Source: CAZAMT01 sp964486145
GTDB lineage: Bacteria; Bacteroidota; Bacteroidia; Bacteroidales; JAAAOM01
NCBI GenBank assembly: GCA_964486145.1
Contig: CAZAMT010000243.1
Location: 1-6,375 of the forward strand
DNA length: 6,375 bases
Reading direction: 5' to 3'
Shown piece after piece: positions 1 to 6,091 of this stretch (the stretch's first letter is position 1; every line of letters starts with the position of its first letter). A program made the translations under genes and the position numbers. Below the pieces are notes generated by a model. That model was not told the origin of the DNA. It did not search any database and saw only the letters and a list, made by a program, of their open reading frames with translations.

Positions 1-99
1 AACTACATCAAGCTGAACATTCACCTGCTTTAGCAACTGCGAAAACCCCTGCCTGAGCAAGTATGATGCTGAAGCGATCAGGACAATGTTTTCTTTCAT
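1..99 (-). CDS. LuxR-family regulator, N-terminal part only (copy A)
   Basis: This reading frame opens with ATG at 99 and stays open to the window edge, giving 33 residues that begin MKENIVLIASASYLLRQGFS. It aligns with the start of the complete LuxR regulator at 981-1598 (KVVIAARQFLYRLGIKTII): a short beta strand ending in IA, then a helix with LxRxG, as in NarL/FixJ receiver domains. As in that gene, the acidic pair normally following the first strand (DD, for Mg2+) is absent, here replaced by Ala/Ser residues. It starts 2 bp after the stop of the RIC-like gene at 102-845, so the two are almost certainly cotranscribed. The HTH domain lies outside the window, so the LuxR assignment rests on the N-terminal similarity and on the duplicated gene order. 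Confidence 0.72.
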   Translation of the reverse strand, partial: MKENIVLIASASYLLRQGFSQLLKQVNVQLDVV

Positions 100-101
100 A
101 T

Positions 102-845
102 CTAAGAGTTCGCTTTTAGCTTTAGCAATTCTTTTTCCATTATCCTGATTTTTGGCACCAGCACTTTGTCTTCAATGCGTGCATGATTGTTTAAATCAGC
201 TTCCAGCCGGAACAATTCAAACAAAATGTTATTGCATAAATCCATGTTTTTTATGGGTGGCAGGTATTTAATGATGATGTTTTTCAGATCGTATAACTTA
301 TCTTCCATGTTGTCATGCTCATCTTCAAAATCATCAATTGAATATGTATTCATTTGTTTCCACACCTCTTCGGGCAACTGTTTGTTAGTAAAAGCTTCTT
401 CAATTTGCAATACATAAGGTTGAACCTTGGTTTCTTCACGTTGAATATGGTTGTCCAGCTCATCCTTATAAACCCTGAAAAACTGATCCACCAGTTTCAG
501 GTTCGCCTTGTTCTTGCTATCGCAACTATTGATGAGCTCTTCAATGTATGTTTCGATGAGGGGAATCTTCTTGTCAAGGTAGTAGTTATGTGTTTTTTGA
601 AGGTAATGTATGATAAGATGTACCGGAAAGCTCTGCAGATTTTGCCTGGGAAAATAATTCGGGTCATGGTAAGAATTGATTATTTCCAGAAAGAATTCAA
701 CATTCACATTATTTTCCTCACAAACCACTTTAATGGCCTTATCTCCAAAGCCCAGGGATATATCAAAACGTTCGAGTATGGTAAGCAACTGATAATTTAA
801 GTGAACTATATCAGCCATTTTCAAGTCGCCGTGTATTTGCATCAT
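102..845 (-). CDS. RIC/YtfE/ScdA-like hemerythrin-domain protein (copy A)
   Basis: The 247-residue cytoplasmic protein has no signal peptide or membrane segment. Residues 9-60 match the ScdA_N/DUF542 domain (MADIVH..., then RFDISLGFGDK), and residues 80-240 form a hemerythrin-like four-helix bundle. Visible di-iron ligand candidates are H86, H133/E137 (HIQRE), H177 (DEHDN) and H221/E225 (HARIE), in the order and spacing of E. coli YtfE. Two departures are clear: the Cys-Cys of the ScdA_N motif is G32-F33, and no His occurs near 105-112, where YtfE has a further ligand (Ser107/Cys108 here). Family members repair nitrosylated or oxidised iron-sulfur clusters or bind NO/O2; with these losses a sensing role is as likely. 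A LuxR gene follows after 2 bp. Copy B (1576-2328) is a clear paralog. The start could be ATG 845, 842 or 818; the -7 element at 854-861 lies so close that ATG 818 deserves consideration. Confidence 0.86.
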   Translation of the reverse strand: MMQIHGDLKMADIVHLNYQLLTILERFDISLGFGDKAIKVVCEENNVNVEFFLEIINSYHDPNYFPRQNLQSFPVHLIIHYLQKTHNYYLDKKIPLIETYIEELINSCDSKNKANLKLVDQFFRVYKDELDNHIQREETKVQPYVLQIEEAFTNKQLPEEVWKQMNTYSIDDFEDEHDNMEDKLYDLKNIIIKYLPPIKNMDLCNNILFELFRLEADLNNHARIEDKVLVPKIRIMEKELLKLKANS

Positions 846-853
846 TTTTTACA

Positions 854-884
854 CAAAATTAGTCTAAATAAGCATACAATCTAA
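854..884 (-). promoter_or_regulatory. Bacteroidota-type promoter for RIC-like copy A
   Basis: Read on the minus strand, TAATTTTG (854-861) is a perfect match to the Bacteroidota -7 consensus TAnnTTTG. It is preceded at 19 bp by TTAG (881-884), three of four matches to the -33 TTTG. The site sits in the 135-bp gap between the two modules, so copy A probably has its own promoter besides any read-through from 981. Transcription would start near 846-849, leaving almost no leader for ATG 845 and about 30 nt for ATG 818. The motif is short and the region AT-rich, so chance cannot be excluded. Confidence 0.45.
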
Positions 885-963
885 TTTATATTTAGAATCA
901 ATACATACAAACGTATTTGAAGCCATGAATTCACTTCATTTGGTGGTCTGTTAAATCATAGGT

Positions 964-977
964 AAAATGCTCATTTT
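964..977 (-). repeat. Short palindrome just after the LuxR copy B stop
   Basis: AAAATG-CT-CATTTT is a perfect 6-bp inverted repeat beginning 3 nt after the stop codon of the regulator gene. It could be a weak transcription terminator or attenuator, although no T-tract follows, or an operator for the downstream copy. The stem is AT-rich and weak; only its position favours function. Confidence 0.2.
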
Positions 978-980
978 GGG

Positions 981-1598
981 TCAAGATGTTACATCCTCAG
1001 GGTTTATGATATTGTTCATTATAGCATAAACGGTCAGGCCTGCAATCGTTTTAACGCCCAGCTTATCGGTAATATTCTTCCGGTGCGTGATAACGGTGTT
1101 GATGCTTATGCAAAGTTTGTCTGCAGTTTCTTTGTTCGAGTATCCGTGGGCTACAGCCTTCAATACATCCAGTTCCCTTTCACTTAGTTGTTCCTTAATT
1201 TTATCTGAATTATTGGTTTCTGGTTCAAAAAAGAACTCCTGAAACCGTTCAACCATTTCTTTCTGGTTTTCAATGTTTAAGGCATAGTTGGCACATGGAC
1301 AGTTTTCAATTGGATCATCACCTATCAGCATAAGTTTTCCACACACAGTTAGTCTGTCAATTTCTTTAAAGTGTGTTGCCTTTGGTGTTGGTAAAATATC
1401 ATCGTTCATTACCAGATAATCGATTTCCGGATTGGAAACCAGGCATTTTTTTGTGTTTTCAAAACTGTTTGTTTCGAATAATTCAGGTTCAACACCAATA
1501 ACACTTATAATTGTTTTTATACCCAGCCTGTATAAAAACTGACGGGCAGCAATGACCACTTTAATTTTAACTGCTTCAGTTTGTTTCACTCGTTTCAA
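981..1598 (-). CDS. LuxR-family transcriptional regulator with degenerate receiver (copy B)
   Basis: The 205-residue protein has a NarL/FixJ layout. Residues 11-120 form a receiver-like domain and residues 138-195 a clear LuxR/GerE helix-turn-helix (LSERELDVLKAVAHGYSNKE, then SINTVITHRKNITDKLGVKT). In the receiver the acidic pair after strand 1 is replaced (VVIAARQ). An Asp (D66, in NDDILP) remains near the phosphoacceptor position, but the conserved Lys of the last strand is not evident. Five cysteines (52, 86, 100, 102, 163), including a C100-P-C102 motif, are unusual for this family. It probably acts as a DNA-binding regulator controlled by something other than a standard histidine kinase. 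No ATG fits: TTG 1598 or GTG 1589 must start it, overlapping the 3' end of the RIC-like gene by up to 23 bp, which suggests translational coupling. Its likely partner is that RIC-like protein. Confidence 0.85.
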   Translation of the reverse strand: MKRVKQTEAVKIKVVIAARQFLYRLGIKTIISVIGVEPELFETNSFENTKKCLVSNPEIDYLVMNDDILPTPKATHFKEIDRLTVCGKLMLIGDDPIENCPCANYALNIENQKEMVERFQEFFFEPETNNSDKIKEQLSERELDVLKAVAHGYSNKETADKLCISINTVITHRKNITDKLGVKTIAGLTVYAIMNNIINPEDVTS

Positions 1599-2328
1599 GA
1601 ATTTTCTGCTCCAGGAGCTTTACTTTTGGCACTAATACTTTGTCTTCAATCCTTGCATGGTCTTCTAAATCGGCTTCGAGACGGAACAACTCGACCAGCA
1701 GTTTCTGGCATAGCTCTTTGCACAATACCGGTGGGAGATGGCGCATGATTAGGTTTTTTAAATCACTCAGTTTCGATTCTACATCATCGTGTGTGCGTTC
1801 ATAGTTTTCAATGGGTTCTTTTTGGACCAGCACGAGCAGTTCAGGTAATATTTGCTTTTTTTCCACTGATTTTTCCAGGTTTAGGATATATGGAAATACC
1901 TGGTCTTCTTCCCGTTCAAGGTGTTTTTCAAGTTCGTTTTTATAGTCCCTGAAAAAACTATTGAGCAATTGGACATTTTTCAGGTTTTTTTCGGAAACGC
2001 TCTTTTCCATCTTATCAATATATCCTTCAATATCCGGTATTTTTGTATTTAAATAGTATTGGTGGGTACTTCTCAAATAATCAATAATTAACCTCGCGCT
2101 AAAATTTTGCAATTGTTTCTTTGGAAAATACTCATGGTTGTGGTATGAATTGATTATTTCAAGGAAAAACCACACGTTGATGTTATAGCCATCACATACC
2201 TCTGCAACGGTTTTATTACCAAACCCGTATTGGATATTAAACCTGCCTATAATAGGAATCAGCCTGTAATCTTTATGGATTACATCCGCCATTTTTGTTT
2301 TTGTTGTAAAGGGTAAGTTCTTGTTCAT
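1576..2328 (-). CDS. RIC/YtfE/ScdA-like hemerythrin-domain protein (copy B)
   Basis: The 250-residue soluble protein has the same plan as the one at 102-845: an ScdA_N-like region (residues 10-62, TKTKMADVIH then RFNIQYGFGNKT) and a hemerythrin bundle (about 80-245). Candidate iron ligands are H89, H136/E140 (HLERE), H180 (RTHDD) and H224/E228 (HARIE). The ScdA_N Cys-Cys is replaced by G35-F36, while the later Cys of that domain (C45) is kept, as in copy A (C42). The ligand expected near residue 110 is also missing, with no His between 90 and 135. By eye about half of the residues match copy A, strongest in FFLEIINSYH and RLEADL..HARIEDKVLVPK. ATG 2328 is preferred because the ScdA_N match begins around residue 10. 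A di-iron protein is well supported; its role (repair, scavenging or sensing) is inferred, and its overlap with a LuxR gene favours sensing. Confidence 0.87.
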   Translation of the reverse strand: MNKNLPFTTKTKMADVIHKDYRLIPIIGRFNIQYGFGNKTVAEVCDGYNINVWFFLEIINSYHNHEYFPKKQLQNFSARLIIDYLRSTHQYYLNTKIPDIEGYIDKMEKSVSEKNLKNVQLLNSFFRDYKNELEKHLEREEDQVFPYILNLEKSVEKKQILPELLVLVQKEPIENYERTHDDVESKLSDLKNLIMRHLPPVLCKELCQKLLVELFRLEADLEDHARIEDKVLVPKVKLLEQKILETSETN

Positions 2329-2532
2329 TAACTATTCTTTTAATTCCACATGCTATTATTCAAATGAATCTCTCATGCAGCTTCCGAGAGGTTATGACCC
2401 GATACCGCCTAAGCGGTTGAAGTCACAGAGAATATAAATAGCAATACATTTTTTGCCTGGTCCATACTCAACAGTGAAAACAGGAAACCTGTGGCATTAT
2501 TAAATTATAACTCTGTATAATTGCTCATTCAT

Positions 2533-2540
2533 CAAAAATA
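2533..2540 (-). promoter_or_regulatory. Possible -7 promoter element for the RIC/LuxR block
   Basis: On the minus strand TATTTTTG matches the Bacteroidota -7 consensus TAnnTTTG exactly. The -33 box is poor: TTCC is found at 19 bp spacing. It would give a leader of about 200 nt before ATG 2328, containing both small hairpins. It lies downstream of the terminator at 2634-2657, a sensible place for a new promoter, but in AT-rich DNA this motif arises easily by chance. Confidence 0.28.
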
Positions 2541-2633
2541 CATGTTGAAAATTAGATAAGGAATCACTATTTGTTATGATTTTATTCTAGTGAAACTTCA
2601 ACGATATAAAGAAGCAGACTACCCATGAGGATT

Positions 2634-2657
2634 AAAAAACCCTAACATCTTAGGATT
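2634..2657 (-). terminator. Probable intrinsic terminator of the metal operon
   Basis: Minus-strand RNA would form the stem AATCCTAA / TTAGGGTT around the loop GATG (eight pairs including one G-U), followed directly by TTTT. It is the only hairpin with a T-run that I found in the gap. Its orientation fits the end of transcription from the gene ending at 2986, with about 330 nt of 3' untranslated RNA. The stem is AT-rich, so efficiency may be modest. Confidence 0.45.
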
Positions 2658-2805
2658 ATCACACGAATAAAGATTTATTTACTTTGAAAACAAATGGATA
2701 GCAATAATTTATGAATTGAAGTAGCTAAACAAGTAAAAGTACATAATGAAACATCCATGATTAAACTTAAGACACACACAGCCTGCCCCGATTTATATTA
2801 GCATA

Positions 2806-2864
2806 AATGGGACGCAGATAACACCAGATCGAACGGATTTACGCGGATTTTTTCTATCAGCGTT
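2806..2864. repeat. Dispersed intergenic repeat-like element
   Basis: The stretch has the words GACGCAGAT, CGGATTTACGCGGATTTTTT and TCAGCG, resembling a class of intergenic repeats often seen in Bacteroidota and other phyla (variants of 'ctgcgtaaatccgcg'). CGGATTT occurs twice, 10 bp apart. The segment 2841-2863 can fold: ACGC / GCGT, one mismatch, then GAT / ATC around an A-rich loop. Only one copy is visible here, so its repeat status rests on recall of the word pattern. Confidence 0.45.
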
Positions 2865-2985
2865 CTAATTTTAATAGTGGTAAATTGTAAACAGAAAAAA
2901 TGTAAACGAAATGCCGGCAATTGTATAAATGCCCGTTGCATTTGAATTTTAAGCATATTAACAAACGAACGAATGATATACATCC

Positions 2986-3459
2986 TCACTCAATGATTTC
3001 AATTAGTTCAACGTTATTTAGAATGTATACCAGATGTTTAAAATCATTTCCGTTCAATTTTAAAACACCCTTCACTTTAATATAATCATCTGTTTTTAAA
3101 CGTTTGAATTTGTTTACTTGATCAGCTTTTACATTCATTTCTAAAATTGTTTCGATACCTGAGCCTGTGCAAAAAAAACACATGTTCATTGGGTTGTACG
3201 AGAGAACAAAAACACTTCCGGTAACATCAACCGGCAGGAAAAAGCCCTTTAAGATAATTTCTTTTCCGTCTAGCTGCTTTAACTCTTTTCTGAACTTTGG
3301 TTTTGGTAAATACGTCCCGTAATTAACAGCGTACACGTATTTTATTTTTACCTCATTCAAAAGAACCTCCCAAACATTATCTTTGGTACCAATCTGCCCC
3401 GAAACCTGTCTTCCTGATGAATAAAAACAAAAAACCAGTATGAATAATAATCTTATCAT
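2986..3459 (-). CDS. Exported OB-fold-like protein with CxxC, DUF3299-like
   Basis: The 157-residue protein begins with a signal peptide (charged MIR, hydrophobic 4-14, likely cut near VSG-QI at 21); Cys11 lacks a proper lipobox, so it is probably soluble in the periplasm. The core (50-157) resembles DUF3299: YLPKPKF, LDGKEIILKGFFLPVD (63-78), VLSYNPMNMCFFCTGSG (85-101) and TDDYIKVKGVLKLN (123-136), the pattern of a small OB-like beta barrel. C94 and C97 form a CxxC motif that may bind a metal or be redox-active. It shares ATGA with the permease stop (4-bp overlap), so it is translated with the ABC transporter and probably works beside the permease's extracytoplasmic domain. As I recall, DUF3299 proteins accompany His-rich ABC genes in Zur regulons of gammaproteobacteria. 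Its exact biochemical role is unknown. Confidence 0.78.
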   Translation of the reverse strand: MIRLLFILVFCFYSSGRQVSGQIGTKDNVWEVLLNEVKIKYVYAVNYGTYLPKPKFRKELKQLDGKEIILKGFFLPVDVTGSVFVLSYNPMNMCFFCTGSGIETILEMNVKADQVNKFKRLKTDDYIKVKGVLKLNGNDFKHLVYILNNVELIEIIE

Positions 3460-4793
3460 AATTTATTCAGTAGAAAATGAATATCTGTTCGATAGGCGCG
3501 GATAGCCGGAATTAAAGCGCTTATCACACCAATTCCCAGGGCATACCCCAACACTATAAATTCTTTGTTTATCAGTCCATATTGCAATGATATTGCCAAA
3601 TTATCAATATTAGTATTTATGAAGAACATGGCTGTTCTTACTATAAACATACCTGTTATCCAACCTGATACAGCCAATATAATACCCTGCCAAAAAAGTA
3701 AAAGCAGAATTCTGTACCTGCCAACTCCCAGCGAACGCAACAAGGCAATCTCATATATTTCCTGGTTAAGTTTGTGTAATAAATGGATCATGATGTTAAT
3801 ACCCGAGAACACAATAATAACCCATGCAAGAATACGAAGGGCATCAAAACCAATCCCCAATAAAGACATCAACCTGTTTAATTCAATGGAGGGCGAGGCT
3901 GCCTGCATGGTTGTATGTTGGTTTATCAGACGGGGAAGGGTGGTAGCAGCCATCGGATTTCTGTAAAAAACAAGCAGGGCTGTAATTTCTTTGTCTGTTT
4001 TTTCTTCTCTATTTTCAATGTTTCTCTTATACGCATTGTAGCGTTTTATTTCATGTTCCGATAATTCTTCATGGTTTTCAACTTTGTTCAGGATTTTTTC
4101 TGTTTCATTATCAGTATGGTCATGTTCATGTGTATCTTCGGGTTCTTTTTCAGTATGCTCATCATCATGTTCATGTTCATGACCATGCACATGCCATACA
4201 CTCTCTACATGGGTAATAATCAGCCTGTCAAGTGCCGCACCTGTTGGTTTTAAAATACCTGAAACAACATACGGATGGTCTTCATGATGGTGCCCCTCTT
4301 CCATGAAGCCGTGAACGCCGGTAAACTTATCACCGGTTTTCAGGCCTGTTTTTTCCGCTACGGTGCTTCCTATGAGCACTTCCATAACCTGTTTATTCCA
4401 TTGTCCTGTTTGCAATTGCCCCTGATACTGGTCAACATATTCCTTTGATGCCCCGACAATGCGAAAGCCTTTGTAATTGTCGCCCAATGCAATGGGTATG
4501 GTCTTTTCAACCAAAGGGTTTTCAGTAATTTTTTGTGCTTCATCCAACGAGATGTTACCGGTTGGGTTATCAGCGTGCAATACAGAAGACATAATCAGTT
4601 GCAGCGGACTGCCTTTTGCGCCGACAACCAGGTCAATCCCGGCAAGATTACCTGCTATTTGGTTTTGTGTATATTTTTCGAAATGCAATAAAAGTGAGAT
4701 TATACCCATTCCTAAAGCAAACATAGAAATACTTAGTAAGGAATTAAAAGGCCTTGACCTTAATTGAGATATGGACAAACCTAGCATATTCAT
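3456..4793 (-). CDS. FtsX/MacB-type ABC permease with His-rich extracytoplasmic domain
   Basis: The 445-residue inner-membrane protein has the type VII ABC layout: one membrane helix (about 16-38), a large extracytoplasmic MacB-PCD-like domain (40-315), then three helices (about 318-342, 361-385, 410-432) with the FtsX core. LNQEIYEIALLRSLGVGRYR (342-361) is the typical coupling segment. The extracytoplasmic domain carries two metal-binding-like tracts: 161-173 (HGFMEEGHHHEDH) and 201-226, an alternating His/Glu/Asp run starting HVHGHEHEHDDEH, followed by a charged, probably coiled stretch to 270. Such proteins move substrates or transmit force across the envelope rather than forming a classic import channel; the His tracts suggest zinc, or less likely copper or nickel. 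The ATPase gene ends 6 bp upstream. Start ATG 4793 or 4787; no Shine-Dalgarno site is visible. Confidence 0.88.
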   Translation of the reverse strand: MNMLGLSISQLRSRPFNSLLSISMFALGMGIISLLLHFEKYTQNQIAGNLAGIDLVVGAKGSPLQLIMSSVLHADNPTGNISLDEAQKITENPLVEKTIPIALGDNYKGFRIVGASKEYVDQYQGQLQTGQWNKQVMEVLIGSTVAEKTGLKTGDKFTGVHGFMEEGHHHEDHPYVVSGILKPTGAALDRLIITHVESVWHVHGHEHEHDDEHTEKEPEDTHEHDHTDNETEKILNKVENHEELSEHEIKRYNAYKRNIENREEKTDKEITALLVFYRNPMAATTLPRLINQHTTMQAASPSIELNRLMSLLGIGFDALRILAWVIIVFSGINIMIHLLHKLNQEIYEIALLRSLGVGRYRILLLLFWQGIILAVSGWITGMFIVRTAMFFINTNIDNLAISLQYGLINKEFIVLGYALGIGVISALIPAIRAYRTDIHFLLNKL

Positions 4794-4799
4794 TGTATA

Positions 4800-5447
4800 T
4801 TAATTTAATCGGATAATATGTTTGAAATGTTTTTCAACACGTGCATCGTGTGTTGCTATCAGCAATGTTGCTCCATGCTGTTCACAATTCTTTTGAACAA
4901 GTTCAATAAACCGCCGGCAATTCACATCATCCAGGCTGGAGGTAGGCTCATCGGCAATAACAACTTTTGGTTTATTGGCCAGTGCCCTGGCAATAGAAAA
5001 ACGTTGCAGTTCACCCTGGCTGAGATGAATGGGTTTGTTTCCTGCCAAATGTGCAATATCCAGGTCATCCATCAGTTGATAGATTTGGTTTTTATCGCTG
5101 TTACCACCACCATATTTTCGCGGTATCAATACATTTTGATACATGCTTATTGAATGAATAAACAGGTGCTTTTGAAATATCAGGCCTACATTTTTAGTCC
5201 TGAATCTATCCAGGCCGGATTGATTGAGGTTTTCCAGTAATACACTGTTTATTGAAACGCTTCCCCGGGTGGGGGTCAGTATTCCGGCCAATAAATGAAT
5301 GAATGTGGTTTTACCACTCCCTGAACTGCCTTTTAACAGCCATTGTTCTTTTTCTTTTATGAAAATCTCCGGAAAAGAAAGTTGCTGACTTTCGGGGTAC
5401 TTATATTGTACGTTATTGGTTGCTATCATAAATAAACTTTTTATCAT
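4800..5447 (-). CDS. ABC transporter ATP-binding protein, LolD/MacB type
   Basis: This 215-residue cytoplasmic ATPase has all canonical motifs: Walker A GSSGSGKTT (40-48), Q-loop Gln92 (LIFQK), signature LSQGE (142-146), Walker B VVIADE (162-167) with Glu167, D-loop SSLDD (170-174) and H-loop His200 (ATHD). It should therefore be active and power the permease encoded 6 bp downstream. The length is near the LolD/FtsE norm, with a slightly short C-terminus (IIRLN). ATG 5447 overlaps the ZIP stop by one base (TAATG), a re-initiation arrangement; Met7 (5429) is an alternative start nearer the usual family start. The gene order ties this ATPase to metal homeostasis rather than lipoprotein release, but family membership alone would not show that. 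Confidence 0.9.
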   Translation of the reverse strand: MIKSLFMIATNNVQYKYPESQQLSFPEIFIKEKEQWLLKGSSGSGKTTFIHLLAGILTPTRGSVSINSVLLENLNQSGLDRFRTKNVGLIFQKHLFIHSISMYQNVLIPRKYGGGNSDKNQIYQLMDDLDIAHLAGNKPIHLSQGELQRFSIARALANKPKVVIADEPTSSLDDVNCRRFIELVQKNCEQHGATLLIATHDARVEKHFKHIIRLN

Positions 5448-6091
5448 TAATGGGTATGAAGATGATATTCTTTCGCGTTGCTTTCGTTAGTTTTACTACG
5501 AGTGTGTCCTGATTTATTTTGAATGTAAAGCATTAAAGCCAACCTTGTTATAATGGCTGTACATGCCGCGATAAAATTATAAAGCAAAGCCTTTTTTGTT
5601 GAATACCCGGCATGAATCAGGATACCAAAATCACTTATTTCCTGTGGTATTTCATGCAGTATAACCGCAATGGTTGTGGCAATGCCAGCCTCTGGCGAAA
5701 TCATCCACGAAGCTGCAATAAGAATACCATCGGTAAAATTATGCAGGCCATCGGTTACCAGACTAACCGGGCCAAGAGCGGATACGGCCTTTATTTGATG
5801 TAAGTCGTGATTATGGTTCCAATGGATGAATTTCTCGATAATAAACATCAAAAGTAATCCCGACAAAGCCAGTAAACCAATGGTTTGTTTATTTGCTATT
5901 TGATGAAAAGATTCCGGGATAAGGATAAAAAACACATTCCCAAAAATTGCCCCAACAGCAAAACTTACGAGCAGGAATATCATTTTCTGCAACAACTTTA
6001 TTTTAAAAGCAAGAAACAATACACCGGCAAAAGAAGCTACACATACAATTCCCGTGCTTACCAAAATATTTATGAATAGATCATTCATCAT
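5447..6091 (-). CDS. ZIP-family metal transporter, short at the C-terminus
   Basis: The 214-residue membrane protein has ZIP features: helices at about 8-30, 37-57 and 70-88, a His-containing loop (HWNHNHDLH, 90-98), then the two signature helices with LHNFTDG (116-122) and LHEIPQEISDFG (145-156). H117, N118, D121, H146, E147 and E151 form the binuclear metal site known for the family. A sixth helix spans about 166-190. Bacterial ZIPs normally have eight helices and about 240-260 residues; the last two, including the usual glycine-rich segment and IPE motif, are missing and replaced by a polar tail ending EYHLHTH. The metal-site helices are intact, so whether it transports is open. Likely substrate is Zn2+, moved from periplasm to cytoplasm. 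It overlaps the HisI-like gene by 11 bp; start ATG 6091 or 6088. Confidence 0.85.
   Translation of the reverse strand: MMNDLFINILVSTGIVCVASFAGVLFLAFKIKLLQKMIFLLVSFAVGAIFGNVFFILIPESFHQIANKQTIGLLALSGLLLMFIIEKFIHWNHNHDLHQIKAVSALGPVSLVTDGLHNFTDGILIAASWMISPEAGIATTIAVILHEIPQEISDFGILIHAGYSTKKALLYNFIAACTAIITRLALMLYIQNKSGHTRSKTNESNAKEYHLHTH

Larger units (their letters stand above)
2329..2985. other. Intergenic region between the metal operon and the RIC/LuxR block
   Basis: I find no convincing protein-coding gene in these 657 bp on either strand. From high to low coordinates it holds the dispersed-repeat-like element (2806-2864), a probable terminator (2634-2657), a possible promoter (2533-2540) and two small hairpins, ACAGG-AAA-CCTGT (2480-2492) and ACCGC-CTAA-GCGGT (2404-2417). 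The last two would lie in the 5' leader of the RIC-like gene at 1576-2328. No tRNA or recognisable riboswitch was seen. Confidence 0.6.

Noticed and set aside
354..800. 148-codon plus-strand reading frame
   Set aside because: It is antisense to the well-supported RIC-like copy A gene, and its product resembles no family I know.
1..2328. Assembly duplication as the source of the two RIC/LuxR copies
   Set aside because: The copies differ throughout at protein and DNA level and have different junctions (23-bp overlap versus 2-bp gap), so they are genuine paralogs.
2798..2989. 63-codon minus-strand reading frame after the DUF3299-like gene, starting GTG 2989 (overlapping its stop) or ATG 2983
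   Set aside because: No recognisable family or motif; its C-terminal third is translated from the dispersed-repeat-like element, and the amino acid mix looks like translated AT-rich noncoding DNA. The start overlap is the only point in its favour.
3565..3966. 133-codon plus-strand reading frame
   Set aside because: It is antisense to the membrane part of the ABC permease; its length is explained by the codon composition of the opposite strand.
4116..4193. Repeated CATG/TCATG words that could suggest a DNA repeat or short tandem array
   Set aside because: They are explained by alternating His (CAT), Glu and Asp codons in the permease; there is no constant unit or spacer.
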